From: JAJTFW01 sp046330075
GTDB lineage: Bacteria > Bacteroidota > Bacteroidia > AKYH767-A > OLB10
Direction of reading: 5' to 3'
Assembly (NCBI GenBank): GCA_046330075.1
Contig: JAXLTL010000001.1
Coordinates: forward strand, 992,001 to 1,056,000
Length of the DNA: 64,000 nt
How positions within the stretch are numbered: position 1 is the stretch's first letter; every line of letters begins with the position of its first letter. The notes under the pieces are model-generated. The model was not told the DNA's origin. It worked only from the letters and a program-made list of their open reading frames with translations, and did no database searches. A program made the translations under genes and the position numbers. Positions 1 through 7,376 of this stretch are shown piece after piece.

Positions 1-160
1 GAAAAGGAAACTCCATCCGGTCACGGATAGCGTCAGGAAATGATTCTATTGCCGGTATATATTTGTAAAATTCACGGAGCAGAGGATGGCCTTCCAGATA
101 GTCCATCATCATCTTTCCGTAGATTCCGGTTTCTGACAGCGGAAGTTTATGCGCTTTCAT
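1..160 (-). CDS. bshC: Bacillithiol biosynthesis cysteine-adding enzyme BshC, N-terminal fragment
   Basis: The ATG at 160 opens a frame that stays open to the window edge, so only the first 53 residues are visible. They begin MKAHKLPLSETGIYGK and continue with a DYLEG..LLREFYKY.P.IESF pattern. This is the characteristic start of the BshC family, which adds cysteine to glucosaminyl-malate in the last step of bacillithiol synthesis. The start codon is 10 bases after the rimO stop on the same strand, so it probably ends the ftsY-rimO-bshC operon. The identification rests on the N-terminus alone. Confidence 0.75.
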   Translation of the reverse strand, partial: MKAHKLPLSETGIYGKMMMDYLEGHPLLREFYKYIPAIESFPDAIRDRMEFPF

Positions 161-169
161 ACAAGATGA

Positions 170-1483
170 TTAGCCGGCGATTTCACCATAGAGGTCGAAG
201 GCTGCTGTAGAAGTAATCTTCACATCAGCAAAATCTCCCACACGAATATACGTTTCTTTCGCCGAAACCAGCACCTCGTTGTCAACTTCCGGAGAATCAA
301 ACTCTGTGCGGCCAACAAAATAATCTCCTTCTTTACGGTCAAACAGCACTTTGAATACCTGTCCAACCTTCTGCGCATTGATATCTTCAGAGATCTCCTG
401 CTGCACAGCCATCACAGCTTCTGCACGTTCCTGTTTAACTTCATCCGGCACATCATCGTTCAGTGAATAGGCATGTGTATTTTCCTCATGAGAGTAAGTA
501 AAAATACCCAGACGATCGAACCTTGCTTTCTCCACGAAACGCAGCATGGCCTCATGATCGGCTTCAGTTTCGCCCGGATACCCGGCAATCATGGTTGTGC
601 GCAACGCAATACCCGGCACTTTCTCCCTGAAACGGTCAATCAGTTCATAGGTCTTTGCTTCTGTCGTACCACGGCGCATCGACTTCAGCATATGGTCAGA
701 AATATGCTGGAGTGGTATATCGATGTATTTGCAAATGTTCTCCCTTTCACGCATCACATCCAGTACATCTTCCGGAAACCCACTGGGAAATGCGTAATGC
801 AGGCGTATCCATCCGATGCCTTCTACATCGCTCAGCCGCGCCATCAGTTCAGCCAGCTTCCGGTCTTTGTAAATGTCCAGTCCATAATAGGTAGAATCCT
901 GCGCAATGAGCAATAACTCTCTGGTGCCGGCAGCCGCAAGGCTTTTTGCCTCCTTCACCAGTTCATCCATTGGGCGTGATACATGCTTACCACGCATCAG
1001 CGGAATCGCACAAAAAGAACAGGGGCGATCACAGCCTTCAGAGATTTTCATGTAGGCAAAGTGGCGGGGAGTAGTAAGCAATCGTTCGCCGATCAGCTCG
1101 TGCTTGTAATCGGCGCCCAGCGTTTTCAACAACAAGGGAAGGTCACGTGTGCCGAAATAGGCGTCCACATTGGATATTTCTTTTTCCAGATCAGGTTTAT
1201 ATCGTTCCGAGAGGCAACCTGTTACAATCAGCCGGTCGATTTTACCCTGTTCTTTCTTTTTTGCGTAGTGCAGAATCGTATCCACAGATTCCTGCTTTGC
1301 ATTGTCGATGAAGCCACAGGTGTTGATGATTACGATGGATGCATCATTTCTGGAACTTTCGTGCACTACTTCAAAATCGTTTGCACGTAACTGACCCATC
1401 ATTACTTCTGAGTCAACGAGATTCTTCGAGCATCCCAGTGTGATGACGTTGACTTTATTTTGCCTGAGCGTTTTGGTTTTCAC
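170..1483 (-). CDS. rimO: Ribosomal protein S12 methylthiotransferase RimO
   Basis: A 437-residue radical-SAM methylthiotransferase that thiomethylates the conserved aspartate of ribosomal protein S12. The N-terminal UPF0004 domain carries the auxiliary cluster cysteines at about residues 18 (LGCSKNLVDSE), 56 (NTCGF) and 90 (TGCLSERY). The radical-SAM cluster motif CDRPCSFC is at 151-158, followed by a C-terminal TRAM-like region. LGCSKNLVDSE separates RimO from its tRNA-modifying relative MiaB. The start is a GTG at 1483, two bases after the stop of the preceding hypothetical gene, which suggests translational coupling. No in-frame ATG precedes the conserved cysteine motif. Confidence 0.93.
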   Translation of the reverse strand: MKTKTLRQNKVNVITLGCSKNLVDSEVMMGQLRANDFEVVHESSRNDASIVIINTCGFIDNAKQESVDTILHYAKKKEQGKIDRLIVTGCLSERYKPDLEKEISNVDAYFGTRDLPLLLKTLGADYKHELIGERLLTTPRHFAYMKISEGCDRPCSFCAIPLMRGKHVSRPMDELVKEAKSLAAAGTRELLLIAQDSTYYGLDIYKDRKLAELMARLSDVEGIGWIRLHYAFPSGFPEDVLDVMRERENICKYIDIPLQHISDHMLKSMRRGTTEAKTYELIDRFREKVPGIALRTTMIAGYPGETEADHEAMLRFVEKARFDRLGIFTYSHEENTHAYSLNDDVPDEVKQERAEAVMAVQQEISEDINAQKVGQVFKVLFDRKEGDYFVGRTEFDSPEVDNEVLVSAKETYIRVGDFADVKITSTAAFDLYGEIAG

Positions 1484-1485
1484 TT

Positions 1486-1983
1486 TTAGTAAAAGACGTT
1501 AAATTTCGATTTGTCGAATGGAATAATTGTTTCCTGCGGCACCATTGAATTGACAAGTTCAAAGACCCTGTTGTATAGTCCAACCCAGGCATTGGTTGCC
1601 TTTGAGACATACGTTGTTTCTTTTCTCGTTATCATCAGGTCGATGGAGCGGGGATAATGCTGCTCATCAATGATGGTGTAATTACTGTAATCATCGAAGT
1701 ATACTTCACGCAAGGAGTCGACGGGAAACTTCGAAACAAAGTCGGCTACCGACTTTTTCTCTGCTGCTGTCAGCTTACGGTTCAGATAATTTACATGGGT
1801 GCGGCCGTTGTCTGAAACGGCAGTGATTACCAGGCTATCATTCGTAAAACGATAGTTCTGTTCCATGTTCATCCTTCCCATGTTATCACGTATCACGACT
1901 TCGAAAGTCTGTGCTTCTGCCGACAACATCGCCATGCAAAGAATCAGGGCTGCAGTTATTGATTTCATCCTTTTATTTTTCAT
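1486..1983 (-). CDS. Hypothetical secreted protein between ftsY and rimO
   Basis: 165 residues from the ATG at 1983; a second ATG at 1968 begins MKSITAALILCMAMLSAEA and is an equally possible start. Either start gives a cleavable signal peptide ending near AEA-Q, so the product is probably periplasmic or exported. The mature part is hydrophilic, with no motif I recognise. Its first codons overlap the end of ftsY by 11 bases and its stop lies two bases before rimO, so it is locked into the operon. An upstream in-frame extension reaching 2121 runs antiparallel through ftsY coding sequence in another frame and is not credible. Confidence 0.6.
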   Translation of the reverse strand: MKNKRMKSITAALILCMAMLSAEAQTFEVVIRDNMGRMNMEQNYRFTNDSLVITAVSDNGRTHVNYLNRKLTAAEKKSVADFVSKFPVDSLREVYFDDYSNYTIIDEQHYPRSIDLMITRKETTYVSKATNAWVGLYNRVFELVNSMVPQETIIPFDKSKFNVFY

Positions 1984-2938
1984 CACTGAAGAGCGAATTA
2001 ACGAATTCATTTCTGTCGAATAACTGAAGATCCTCCATTTTTTCACCAACACCGATATATTTAACCGGCACTTTGAACTGATCAGAAACGCCAATGACCA
2101 CTCCACCCTTGGCAGTGCCATCCAGCTTGGTCAGCGCCAGTGCATTCACCTCTGTTGCTGCAATAAACTGTTTTGCCTGCTCAAACGCATTCTGTCCGGT
2201 GGAAGCATCCAGCACCAGCAAAATTTCATGTGGTGCATCCGGAATCACTTTCTGCATCACCCGTTTGATCTTCGACAATTCATTCATCAGATTGATTTTA
2301 TTGTGAAGGCGTCCTGCGGTATCAATGATACACACATCGGCATTCTGTGCTTTTGCAGAAGCTACAGCATCGTACGCTACGGAAGCAGGATCGGCTCCCA
2401 TTCCCTGACTAACGAGATCCACATCAACGCGTTTCGCCCAGATGCCCAGCTGATCCACCGCAGCGGCACGAAATGTATCTGCGGCACCCAGCATTACTTT
2501 CTTTCCTGATTTCTTGAACTGATGGGCCAGCTTTCCGATGGTTGTGGTTTTACCTACACCGTTCACCCCTACTACCATGATCACATATGGTTTTGCAGGA
2601 AGGTCGTTCAATGCTGAGAAATCACCAGTGCCTGAGGATTTATTTTCTGCCATCAGCGAAGCAATTTCTTCCTTCAGCAAACGGTTCAGGTCAGATGTCG
2701 TAGTGTACTTATCCCGTGCCACACGGTCCTGGATGCGCTTTACGATTTTGAGTGTTGTTTCCACTCCTACATCGCTGGTCACAAGCACCTCTTCGAGGTT
2801 GTCCAATACATCATCATCGATAGAAGATTTACCGATCAGTGTCTTGGTCAGCTTTGAAAAGAAACTCTCGCGGGTTTTTTCAAGGCCTTTATCGAGCGAC
2901 TCCTTTTTCTCTTTACTGAAGAATCCGAATAATCCCAT
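1973..2938 (-). CDS. ftsY: Signal recognition particle receptor FtsY
   Basis: 321 residues from the ATG of MGLFGFFSKEKKESL. This is the SRP receptor GTPase that docks SRP-ribosome complexes at the inner membrane for co-translational insertion. The N domain fills roughly residues 20-100. The G domain shows GVNGVGKTTTIGKL (P loop), DTFRAAAVDQL, DTAGRLHNK and TKLDGTAKGG. The acidic A domain of proteobacterial FtsY is absent, giving a short form common in this phylum. A frame extension upstream to 2980 would run through a terminator hairpin and was rejected. Downstream lie the hypothetical gene, rimO and bshC. Confidence 0.95.
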   Translation of the reverse strand: MGLFGFFSKEKKESLDKGLEKTRESFFSKLTKTLIGKSSIDDDVLDNLEEVLVTSDVGVETTLKIVKRIQDRVARDKYTTTSDLNRLLKEEIASLMAENKSSGTGDFSALNDLPAKPYVIMVVGVNGVGKTTTIGKLAHQFKKSGKKVMLGAADTFRAAAVDQLGIWAKRVDVDLVSQGMGADPASVAYDAVASAKAQNADVCIIDTAGRLHNKINLMNELSKIKRVMQKVIPDAPHEILLVLDASTGQNAFEQAKQFIAATEVNALALTKLDGTAKGGVVIGVSDQFKVPVKYIGVGEKMEDLQLFDRNEFVNSLFSDEK

Positions 2939-2960
2939 GGTAGTATTTAAGGGGGTACTA

Positions 2961-2994
2961 ATAAAAACAGCTTCTTTCAAACGAAAGAAGCTGT
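2961..2994 (-). terminator. Rho-independent terminator after DUF4295 gene
   Basis: On the minus strand a perfect ACAGCTTCTTTCG / CGAAAGAAGCTGT-type stem (arms about 2967-2978 and 2982-2994) is followed by TTTTTATTAG. It lies between the rpmG-DUF4295 pair and ftsY and should end the ribosomal-protein transcript or attenuate read-through into ftsY. Confidence 0.8.
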
Positions 2995-3020
2995 CTGTTC
3001 TGGTTGAATGTCAGAGAATA

Positions 3021-3176
3021 TTATTTTTCTTTCAGGAAGTCCTTGATGTGGTCGTTGTGCACCACTTCTTCCTTGAAGGTATAAGCACCGGTAAGAGGAG
3101 ACTTAACCATCTTGATTACTTTGGAGAACTCTTTTCCTTTTCCGGTTTTGAGGGTAGCAACTACTTTCTTTGCCAT
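3021..3176 (-). CDS. DUF4295 family small basic protein
   Basis: A 51-residue lysine-rich protein starting MAKKVVATLKTGKGKEFSKV and ending DHIKDFLKEK. It matches the Bacteroidota-specific DUF4295 family, which is almost always encoded directly after rpmG, as here (28 bases downstream of rpmG, same strand). Its size, charge and linkage to a ribosomal-protein gene suggest a ribosome-associated role; this is inference, as I know of no established function. Confidence 0.88.
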   Translation of the reverse strand: MAKKVVATLKTGKGKEFSKVIKMVKSPLTGAYTFKEEVVHNDHIKDFLKEK

Positions 3177-3204
3177 GTTGGGTAATTATTGAGGGTTAAG
3201 CTGA

Positions 3205-3387
3205 TTACTTGATTTCTTTGTGAACAGTCACTTTCTTAAGAATCGGATTATACTTCTTAAGCTCTAAACGCTCTGTCGTATTTTTCTTGTTCTTTGTAGT
3301 GATGTAACGACTGGTGCCGGGCATACCGGAATTTTTGTGCTCTGTGCACTCCATGATCACCTGTACGCGGTTACCTTTCTTTGCCAT
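3205..3387 (-). CDS. rpmG: 50S ribosomal protein L33
   Basis: A 60-residue L33 of the large ribosomal subunit. It shows MAKKGNRVQVIMECTEH, GTSRYITTKNKKNT and a C-terminal LKKYNPILKKVTVHKEIK, all diagnostic of L33. Only one cysteine (ECTE) remains of the two CxxC pairs found in zinc-binding L33, so this is the zinc-independent type. It is the first gene of a pair with DUF4295 and has its own promoter about 35 bases upstream. Confidence 0.96.
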   Translation of the reverse strand: MAKKGNRVQVIMECTEHKNSGMPGTSRYITTKNKKNTTERLELKKYNPILKKVTVHKEIK

Positions 3388-3421
3388 GATTCAAATAGAT
3401 TTTACCCGTAATTTGGGTCGG

Positions 3422-3452
3422 CAAAGATAATACACAAATCCTTTAATCACAA
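3422..3452 (-). promoter_or_regulatory. Bacteroidota-type promoter of rpmG
   Basis: On the minus strand the -7 element TATCTTTG (3422-3429) is preceded by TTG (3450-3452) at a 20-base spacing. This matches the -33/-7 consensus recognised by the Bacteroidota primary sigma factor. The expected start site leaves a leader of roughly 30 bases before the rpmG ATG at 3387. Confidence 0.7.
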
Positions 3453-3545
3453 AAGAAACTTTAAGAGAAAATACGGGCGGAAGATTTTCAGCCTTCACGC
3501 CACCTCTATAATTGCCAATACCAATTGAAAATCAGGTATTTAACT

Positions 3546-4925
3546 TCAATTCCGGGGTTTTCCAAACCGCATAATGGCCTCAATCGCTTCCGGCGACCGG
3601 GGTAAAGCGCCGGTCATGATGAAGGGCTCACCGTCGGTTACCAGGATATCATCTTCGATGCGGACCCCAATACCCCACCACTTTTTATCACAGGGCGAAC
3701 CGGAAGGAATATAAATACCGGGCTCAACTGTCATCACAACGCCGGGTTTGAGAGGACCATAGGTGCCCGGGTCGTGGACATCCAATCCCAGATAATGGGA
3801 AGTTCCATGCATGAAATATTTGTTTGCATCGGCTTCAGAGGAGATAATACCCAGCTGCACGAGTCCTTTAGCCACCACCTCCATCGCTGCTTTGTGAGAA
3901 GCCCTGAAGTCCGCCCCTTTCCTGCAGGCTGCGATACCGGCATTCTGAGCATCGAAAACGAGATTATAAATTGCTTTCTGTTCTTCAGAGAAGGTACCGT
4001 CAACAGGAAATGTGCGGGTAATATCAGCTGTATATCCATGGTACTCAGCGCCCATATCTGCCAATAACAGTTTACTTCCATCCAGCGGTTTCCGGTTAAA
4101 GGTATAATGCAGCACACAGCTGTTTTCGCCGCCACCGCAGATGGATGGATAACCCATATATTCTGCTCCGCTTTTCCGGGCTGCATATTCAACCTCTGCC
4201 TGGGCTTCAAACTCTTTCATTCCCGGCTTTGCCTTCTGCATCATGTTTATGAACCCTTCGATAGAAACATCCATCGCTTTCTGCAGGAGACTCACTTCTT
4301 CTGCTGTTTTCACTTCACGTAAACGGGCCATATATCCATGGAGGGCCGATGTATTAGGCTCCTTCTTTGCCTTCGCCATCGCCTCTTTACAATAGCCGAC
4401 AAGGTCAGCCAGATCAGCCTCACCCTTCTTTGTATCGTTTGGATGTTCGGGATAATGGACAAAGATTTCATCCAGCGACGACCAGTTAACCCCAAAATCC
4501 TTCCATTGAATACCGGTGTACACTGACAATATCCTCAGTTGCGACTTGGCTCCTTCAACGCCTAAACGCCTGCCGGTCCATATCTCTGCTTTCGGATCCC
4601 TGTCCTGAACGAATAAAAGTTCAGAAGTGGACAAACCATCAATCATTCTTGGCTCCTTAAACAGGACAAAAACTGCATCCGGCTCGTTGCAACCGGTGAG
4701 ATAATAGAAATCAGGATGTTGTGCGTATTGGAAATCCACATCGTTGTTCCGGTTGCGCACCGGATTGGCAAAAAAGATAGCGGCTGACTTATCCGGCAAC
4801 AACGCCCGGAGTGCTTCCCGCCGTCCTCTGTGAAATTCATAAGAGAGTCGATCTGTATCGTCCCATTGTGCTTTGCCGGTGAGGCTCAGCAGACATAAAA
4901 ATAAAACCGGTAACCTGCGTATCAT
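3546..4925 (-). CDS. pepP: Xaa-Pro aminopeptidase (M24B), exported
   Basis: A 459-residue metallopeptidase that removes N-terminal residues preceding proline. A signal peptide (MIRRLPVLFLCLLSLTGKAQW) implies a periplasmic or extracellular enzyme rather than a cytosolic PepP. An aminopeptidase-P N-terminal domain covers about residues 25-180, then a pita-bread domain with the metal-ligand motifs: the DITRTF aspartate pair region, HGTSHYLGLDVHD, TVEPGIYIP and RIEDDILVT. The gene has its own promoter whose -7 element ends 4 bases before the ATG, predicting a leaderless mRNA; the signal peptide requires this ATG. Confidence 0.9.
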   Translation of the reverse strand: MIRRLPVLFLCLLSLTGKAQWDDTDRLSYEFHRGRREALRALLPDKSAAIFFANPVRNRNNDVDFQYAQHPDFYYLTGCNEPDAVFVLFKEPRMIDGLSTSELLFVQDRDPKAEIWTGRRLGVEGAKSQLRILSVYTGIQWKDFGVNWSSLDEIFVHYPEHPNDTKKGEADLADLVGYCKEAMAKAKKEPNTSALHGYMARLREVKTAEEVSLLQKAMDVSIEGFINMMQKAKPGMKEFEAQAEVEYAARKSGAEYMGYPSICGGGENSCVLHYTFNRKPLDGSKLLLADMGAEYHGYTADITRTFPVDGTFSEEQKAIYNLVFDAQNAGIAACRKGADFRASHKAAMEVVAKGLVQLGIISSEADANKYFMHGTSHYLGLDVHDPGTYGPLKPGVVMTVEPGIYIPSGSPCDKKWWGIGVRIEDDILVTDGEPFIMTGALPRSPEAIEAIMRFGKPRN

Positions 4926-4929
4926 GGTT

Positions 4930-4962
4930 CAAATGTAACCATGAGCAGATTACCGGCTGCAA
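4930..4962 (-). promoter_or_regulatory. Promoter of the Xaa-Pro aminopeptidase gene
   Basis: Minus-strand -7 element TACATTTG (4930-4937) with TTG at 4960-4962, spacing 22. Only AACC separates the element from the ATG at 4925, so transcription would start at or within a base or two of the start codon. Confidence 0.6.
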
Positions 4963-4980
4963 TGCCGTGGTAAAAATATT

Positions 4981-5214
4981 TTAGAGTTTACCTTTAACGA
5001 TAGCGCGGGTAATGGCTTCGGTAATACCGATTTTATCAATGGTACGAAGCGCTGAAGTACTCACCTTTAACGTGATCCATTCTCCTGTTTCAGGCATGTA
5101 AAACTTCTTGGTTTGCAGGTTTGGATTAAACTTGCGTTTGGTCTTACGGTTAGAGTGGCTAACGTTATTTCCGGTGATAGCGTGTTTTCCGGTGAGGTCA
5201 CAAATCTTAGACAT
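4981..5214 (-). CDS. rpmB: 50S ribosomal protein L28
   Basis: 77 residues, start MSKICDLTGKHAITGNNVSHSN, with NRKTKRKFNPNLQ and a TRAIVKGKL tail, all typical of L28. The ATG at 5214 was chosen over a longer frame because the conserved family start is MSKICDLTGK and because a promoter -7 element lies between it and the upstream codons. It is a single-gene unit located between cinA and pepP on the same strand. Confidence 0.96.
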   Translation of the reverse strand: MSKICDLTGKHAITGNNVSHSNRKTKRKFNPNLQTKKFYMPETGEWITLKVSTSALRTIDKIGITEAITRAIVKGKL

Positions 5215-5234
5215 GACTATTCTTATTGGGAGGG

Positions 5235-5264
5235 CAAAGATACATAAAAAAGTATTTCTCACAA
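5235..5264 (-). promoter_or_regulatory. Promoter of rpmB
   Basis: Minus-strand TTG (5262-5264), 19-base spacer and TATCTTTG (5235-5242): a near-ideal Bacteroidota -33/-7 pair. The -33 element sits at the last codons of cinA. The leader to the rpmB ATG is about 15 bases. Confidence 0.78.
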
Positions 5265-6503
5265 GTCAGATTGAATCAATGCCTTACGAAGCATATTCAA
5301 CGCTGTTTCAGATGCCACCTGTATGGTTCTCAATCGATTATCTCCCAAAAGAACTTTTTTCGCAAATGTTTTTCCCGGAATAGAAACGCCAATCCATACC
5401 GTTCCAACCGGTTTATCCGGGGTTCCGCCACCGGGTCCGGCGATGCCGGAAGTAGCAACCGAACAATCGGTCCCGATCTTTTTCCTCACACTTTCAGCCA
5501 TCAGGGTCACCACTTCTTCACTAACCGCCCCATGCTTGTTTATAAGGTCCTCCGGAATGTCGAGTAAACGTGTTTTACTTTCATAGGAGTAGGTCACCAT
5601 GGAGCCCATATAGTAAGCGGAAGAACCGGGGACGGAAGTAAGCAGATGAGCGATATTTCCTCCGGAGCAACTTTCTGCAGTGGCAATGGTCAGTTTTTTT
5701 TCGAGCAACAACCTACCGGTTACTTCCTGAATTGTTTCCTCGTCATAGCCAAAATGATACTCTTTTATTTCTTCAAGTAATTCACGCTCGAGCCGTCCGA
5801 CCTCCGCCCTGATCATTGCTTCATCACCTGAGGCAGTGAGCCGCAAACGCACCATCCCTGAGGCCGGGAGATACGCCAGTTTAACATAGGCCGGTAACCG
5901 GTCTTCAAATGTTGCAATCTTCTCTGCCAGAAAACTCTCTCCTATTCCTTGTGTAAGCAAGGTTCTGTGCAAAATGAATGGGGTACTGAACTTTTCTTTT
6001 ACGCGAGGCAACACTTCATGTTCCAGCAGGTATTTCATCTCGAAAGGCACGCCGGGCAAGGATACATACATCACCTCTTTCTCAATAAAAAGCATACCTG
6101 GTGCTGTACCCACCTTATTCCGCAACACGGTACAATTGGAAGGCACTTCAGCCTGCAAACGGTTCAACGCAGTAACACTTCTCCCCCGGATGCTGAACAA
6201 GTGTTCCACATCAGCATACGCTTCCGGACTGAAAACCAATCCCACGTTGAAATATTCAGCCAGCGTTTTTTTGGTAATGTCATCCTTGGTAGGACCAAGT
6301 CCACCGGTCATAATCAACAGACTAACTCTGTTTGAGGCTTCCTTCAATGCCGCAAGAATATGTTCGCGATCATCCGAAACCGAAGTGATCTGATGCACCT
6401 TCACGCCAATCTGATTCAGTTGTTGTCCGATCCAGGCTGAATTGGTATCCACAACCTGGCCAATGAGCAACTCATCGCCTATCGTAATTATCTCTGCTAA
6501 CAT
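5259..6503 (-). CDS. cinA: CinA-like protein (nicotinamide-nucleotide amidase)
   Basis: 414 residues from MLAEIITIGDELLIGQ. The N-terminal molybdopterin-binding-like (COG1058) domain shows GDELLIGQ and GGLGPTKDD. The C-terminal domain shows TIATAESCSGGNIAHLLTS and GIAGPGGGTPDKPVGTVW, the signature of the PncC-type nicotinamide-nucleotide amidase. The expected role is NMN deamidation in pyridine-nucleotide recycling. Both domains are present at the normal length. The ATG at 6503 gives the conserved family start; seven extra codons upstream lack support. Confidence 0.93.
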   Translation of the reverse strand: MLAEIITIGDELLIGQVVDTNSAWIGQQLNQIGVKVHQITSVSDDREHILAALKEASNRVSLLIMTGGLGPTKDDITKKTLAEYFNVGLVFSPEAYADVEHLFSIRGRSVTALNRLQAEVPSNCTVLRNKVGTAPGMLFIEKEVMYVSLPGVPFEMKYLLEHEVLPRVKEKFSTPFILHRTLLTQGIGESFLAEKIATFEDRLPAYVKLAYLPASGMVRLRLTASGDEAMIRAEVGRLERELLEEIKEYHFGYDEETIQEVTGRLLLEKKLTIATAESCSGGNIAHLLTSVPGSSAYYMGSMVTYSYESKTRLLDIPEDLINKHGAVSEEVVTLMAESVRKKIGTDCSVATSGIAGPGGGTPDKPVGTVWIGVSIPGKTFAKKVLLGDNRLRTIQVASETALNMLRKALIQSDL

Positions 6504-6521
6504 GTAAAATAGATTTCGGAT

Positions 6522-6529
6522 CAAAAGTA
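6522..6529 (-). promoter_or_regulatory. Putative -7 promoter element of cinA
   Basis: Minus-strand TACTTTTG, 18 bases before the cinA ATG. I see no clear TTG at the usual -33 spacing, so the call rests on the -7 match and position. Confidence 0.45.
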
Positions 6530-6643
6530 GAAAGAATGAAGCAGACCAGCTTCTTCATCTTACATCCACCAAATTCAATCCCCGATAAGGGGGAGATCCC
6601 GCAAAATGGCAGTATATTTGGTCGGCTCGTGAAAAATCATGTC

Positions 6644-7360
6644 ATGAAAAAAACACTTCTGTTCTCCTTCCTGTTTCTTGCTACCATAGCACTCTCACAG
6701 GTCAATATCAATAACATTCTCAATACCGTTAACAGTGCTTTGGGGAACGGACTCTCAAAAGAAGAAATCACCAAAGGTTTGAAAGAAGCGTTAAACGTCG
6801 GCTCGAAAAATGCTGCTACCAAAGCTTCCAAACTGGATGGTTACTATAAAAACCCGTTGATCAAAATTCCTTTCCCAAGTGAAGCTAGGGATATGCGCGC
6901 TACACTTTTAAAAGTGGGAATGAAAAAACAGGTAGAGGATTTTGAACGTCAGTTAAACAGGGCGGCTGAAGATGCTGCTCAAAAAGCGGCACCGATCTTT
7001 CTTGGAGCAATTACAAAGATGACCATCAATGATGGCTTAACCATTCTTCGCGGAAAAGACGATGAGGCGACACAATATCTGCGAAAAACAACTTCGACCG
7101 AACTGATGAAACAGTTCAAGCCGGTCATTTCTACTTCACTGAAGAAAGTTCAGATCACCAAATACTGGAATCCGCTTTTTACCACTTATAACAAAGTGCC
7201 CTTCGTAAAAAAAGTCAATCCAAATCTGGATGAATATGTAACGCAGCGAGCGATTGACGGATTATTCAAGCTGGTTGCACAGGAAGAAACCAAGATCAGG
7301 AAAGATCCTGCGGCGCGAATCAGCGATATACTCAAGAAAGTATTTGGAGGAGGGAAGTAA
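6644..7360 (+). CDS. DUF4197 domain-containing exported protein
   Basis: 238 residues with a signal peptide (MKKTLLFSFLFLATIALSQ), so exported. The mature protein starts VNINNILNTVNSALGNGLSKEEITKGLKEALNVGSKNA, the typical opening of DUF4197, followed by a largely helical body (YKNPLIKIPFP, then LNRAAEDAA, GLTILRGKDDEAT and a VFGGGK end). The family is widespread in Gram-negative bacteria without an assigned function. The ATG at 6644 was chosen for its signal peptide; the frame is open upstream to 6536 but adds nothing conserved. It is a plus-strand gene alone among minus-strand neighbours. Confidence 0.85.
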   Translation: MKKTLLFSFLFLATIALSQVNINNILNTVNSALGNGLSKEEITKGLKEALNVGSKNAATKASKLDGYYKNPLIKIPFPSEARDMRATLLKVGMKKQVEDFERQLNRAAEDAAQKAAPIFLGAITKMTINDGLTILRGKDDEATQYLRKTTSTELMKQFKPVISTSLKKVQITKYWNPLFTTYNKVPFVKKVNPNLDEYVTQRAIDGLFKLVAQEETKIRKDPAARISDILKKVFGGGK

Positions 7361-7376
7361 TTCCCTCTTTTTTTTA
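7350..7376 (+). terminator. Terminator overlapping the DUF4197 stop codon
   Basis: A GAGGGAA / TTCCCTC stem (7350-7356 and 7361-7367) with loop GTAA is followed by a run of nine T. The TAA stop sits in the loop, so the hairpin is built partly from the last codons. Confidence 0.75.

Noticed and set aside
1984..2121. Long N-terminal extension of the hypothetical gene between ftsY and rimO.
   Set aside because: It would lie entirely within ftsY coding sequence in another frame and would bury the signal peptide.
2939..2980. A 14-codon N-terminal extension of FtsY.
   Set aside because: It runs through the terminator hairpin region and is absent from the conserved FtsY start MGLFGFF.
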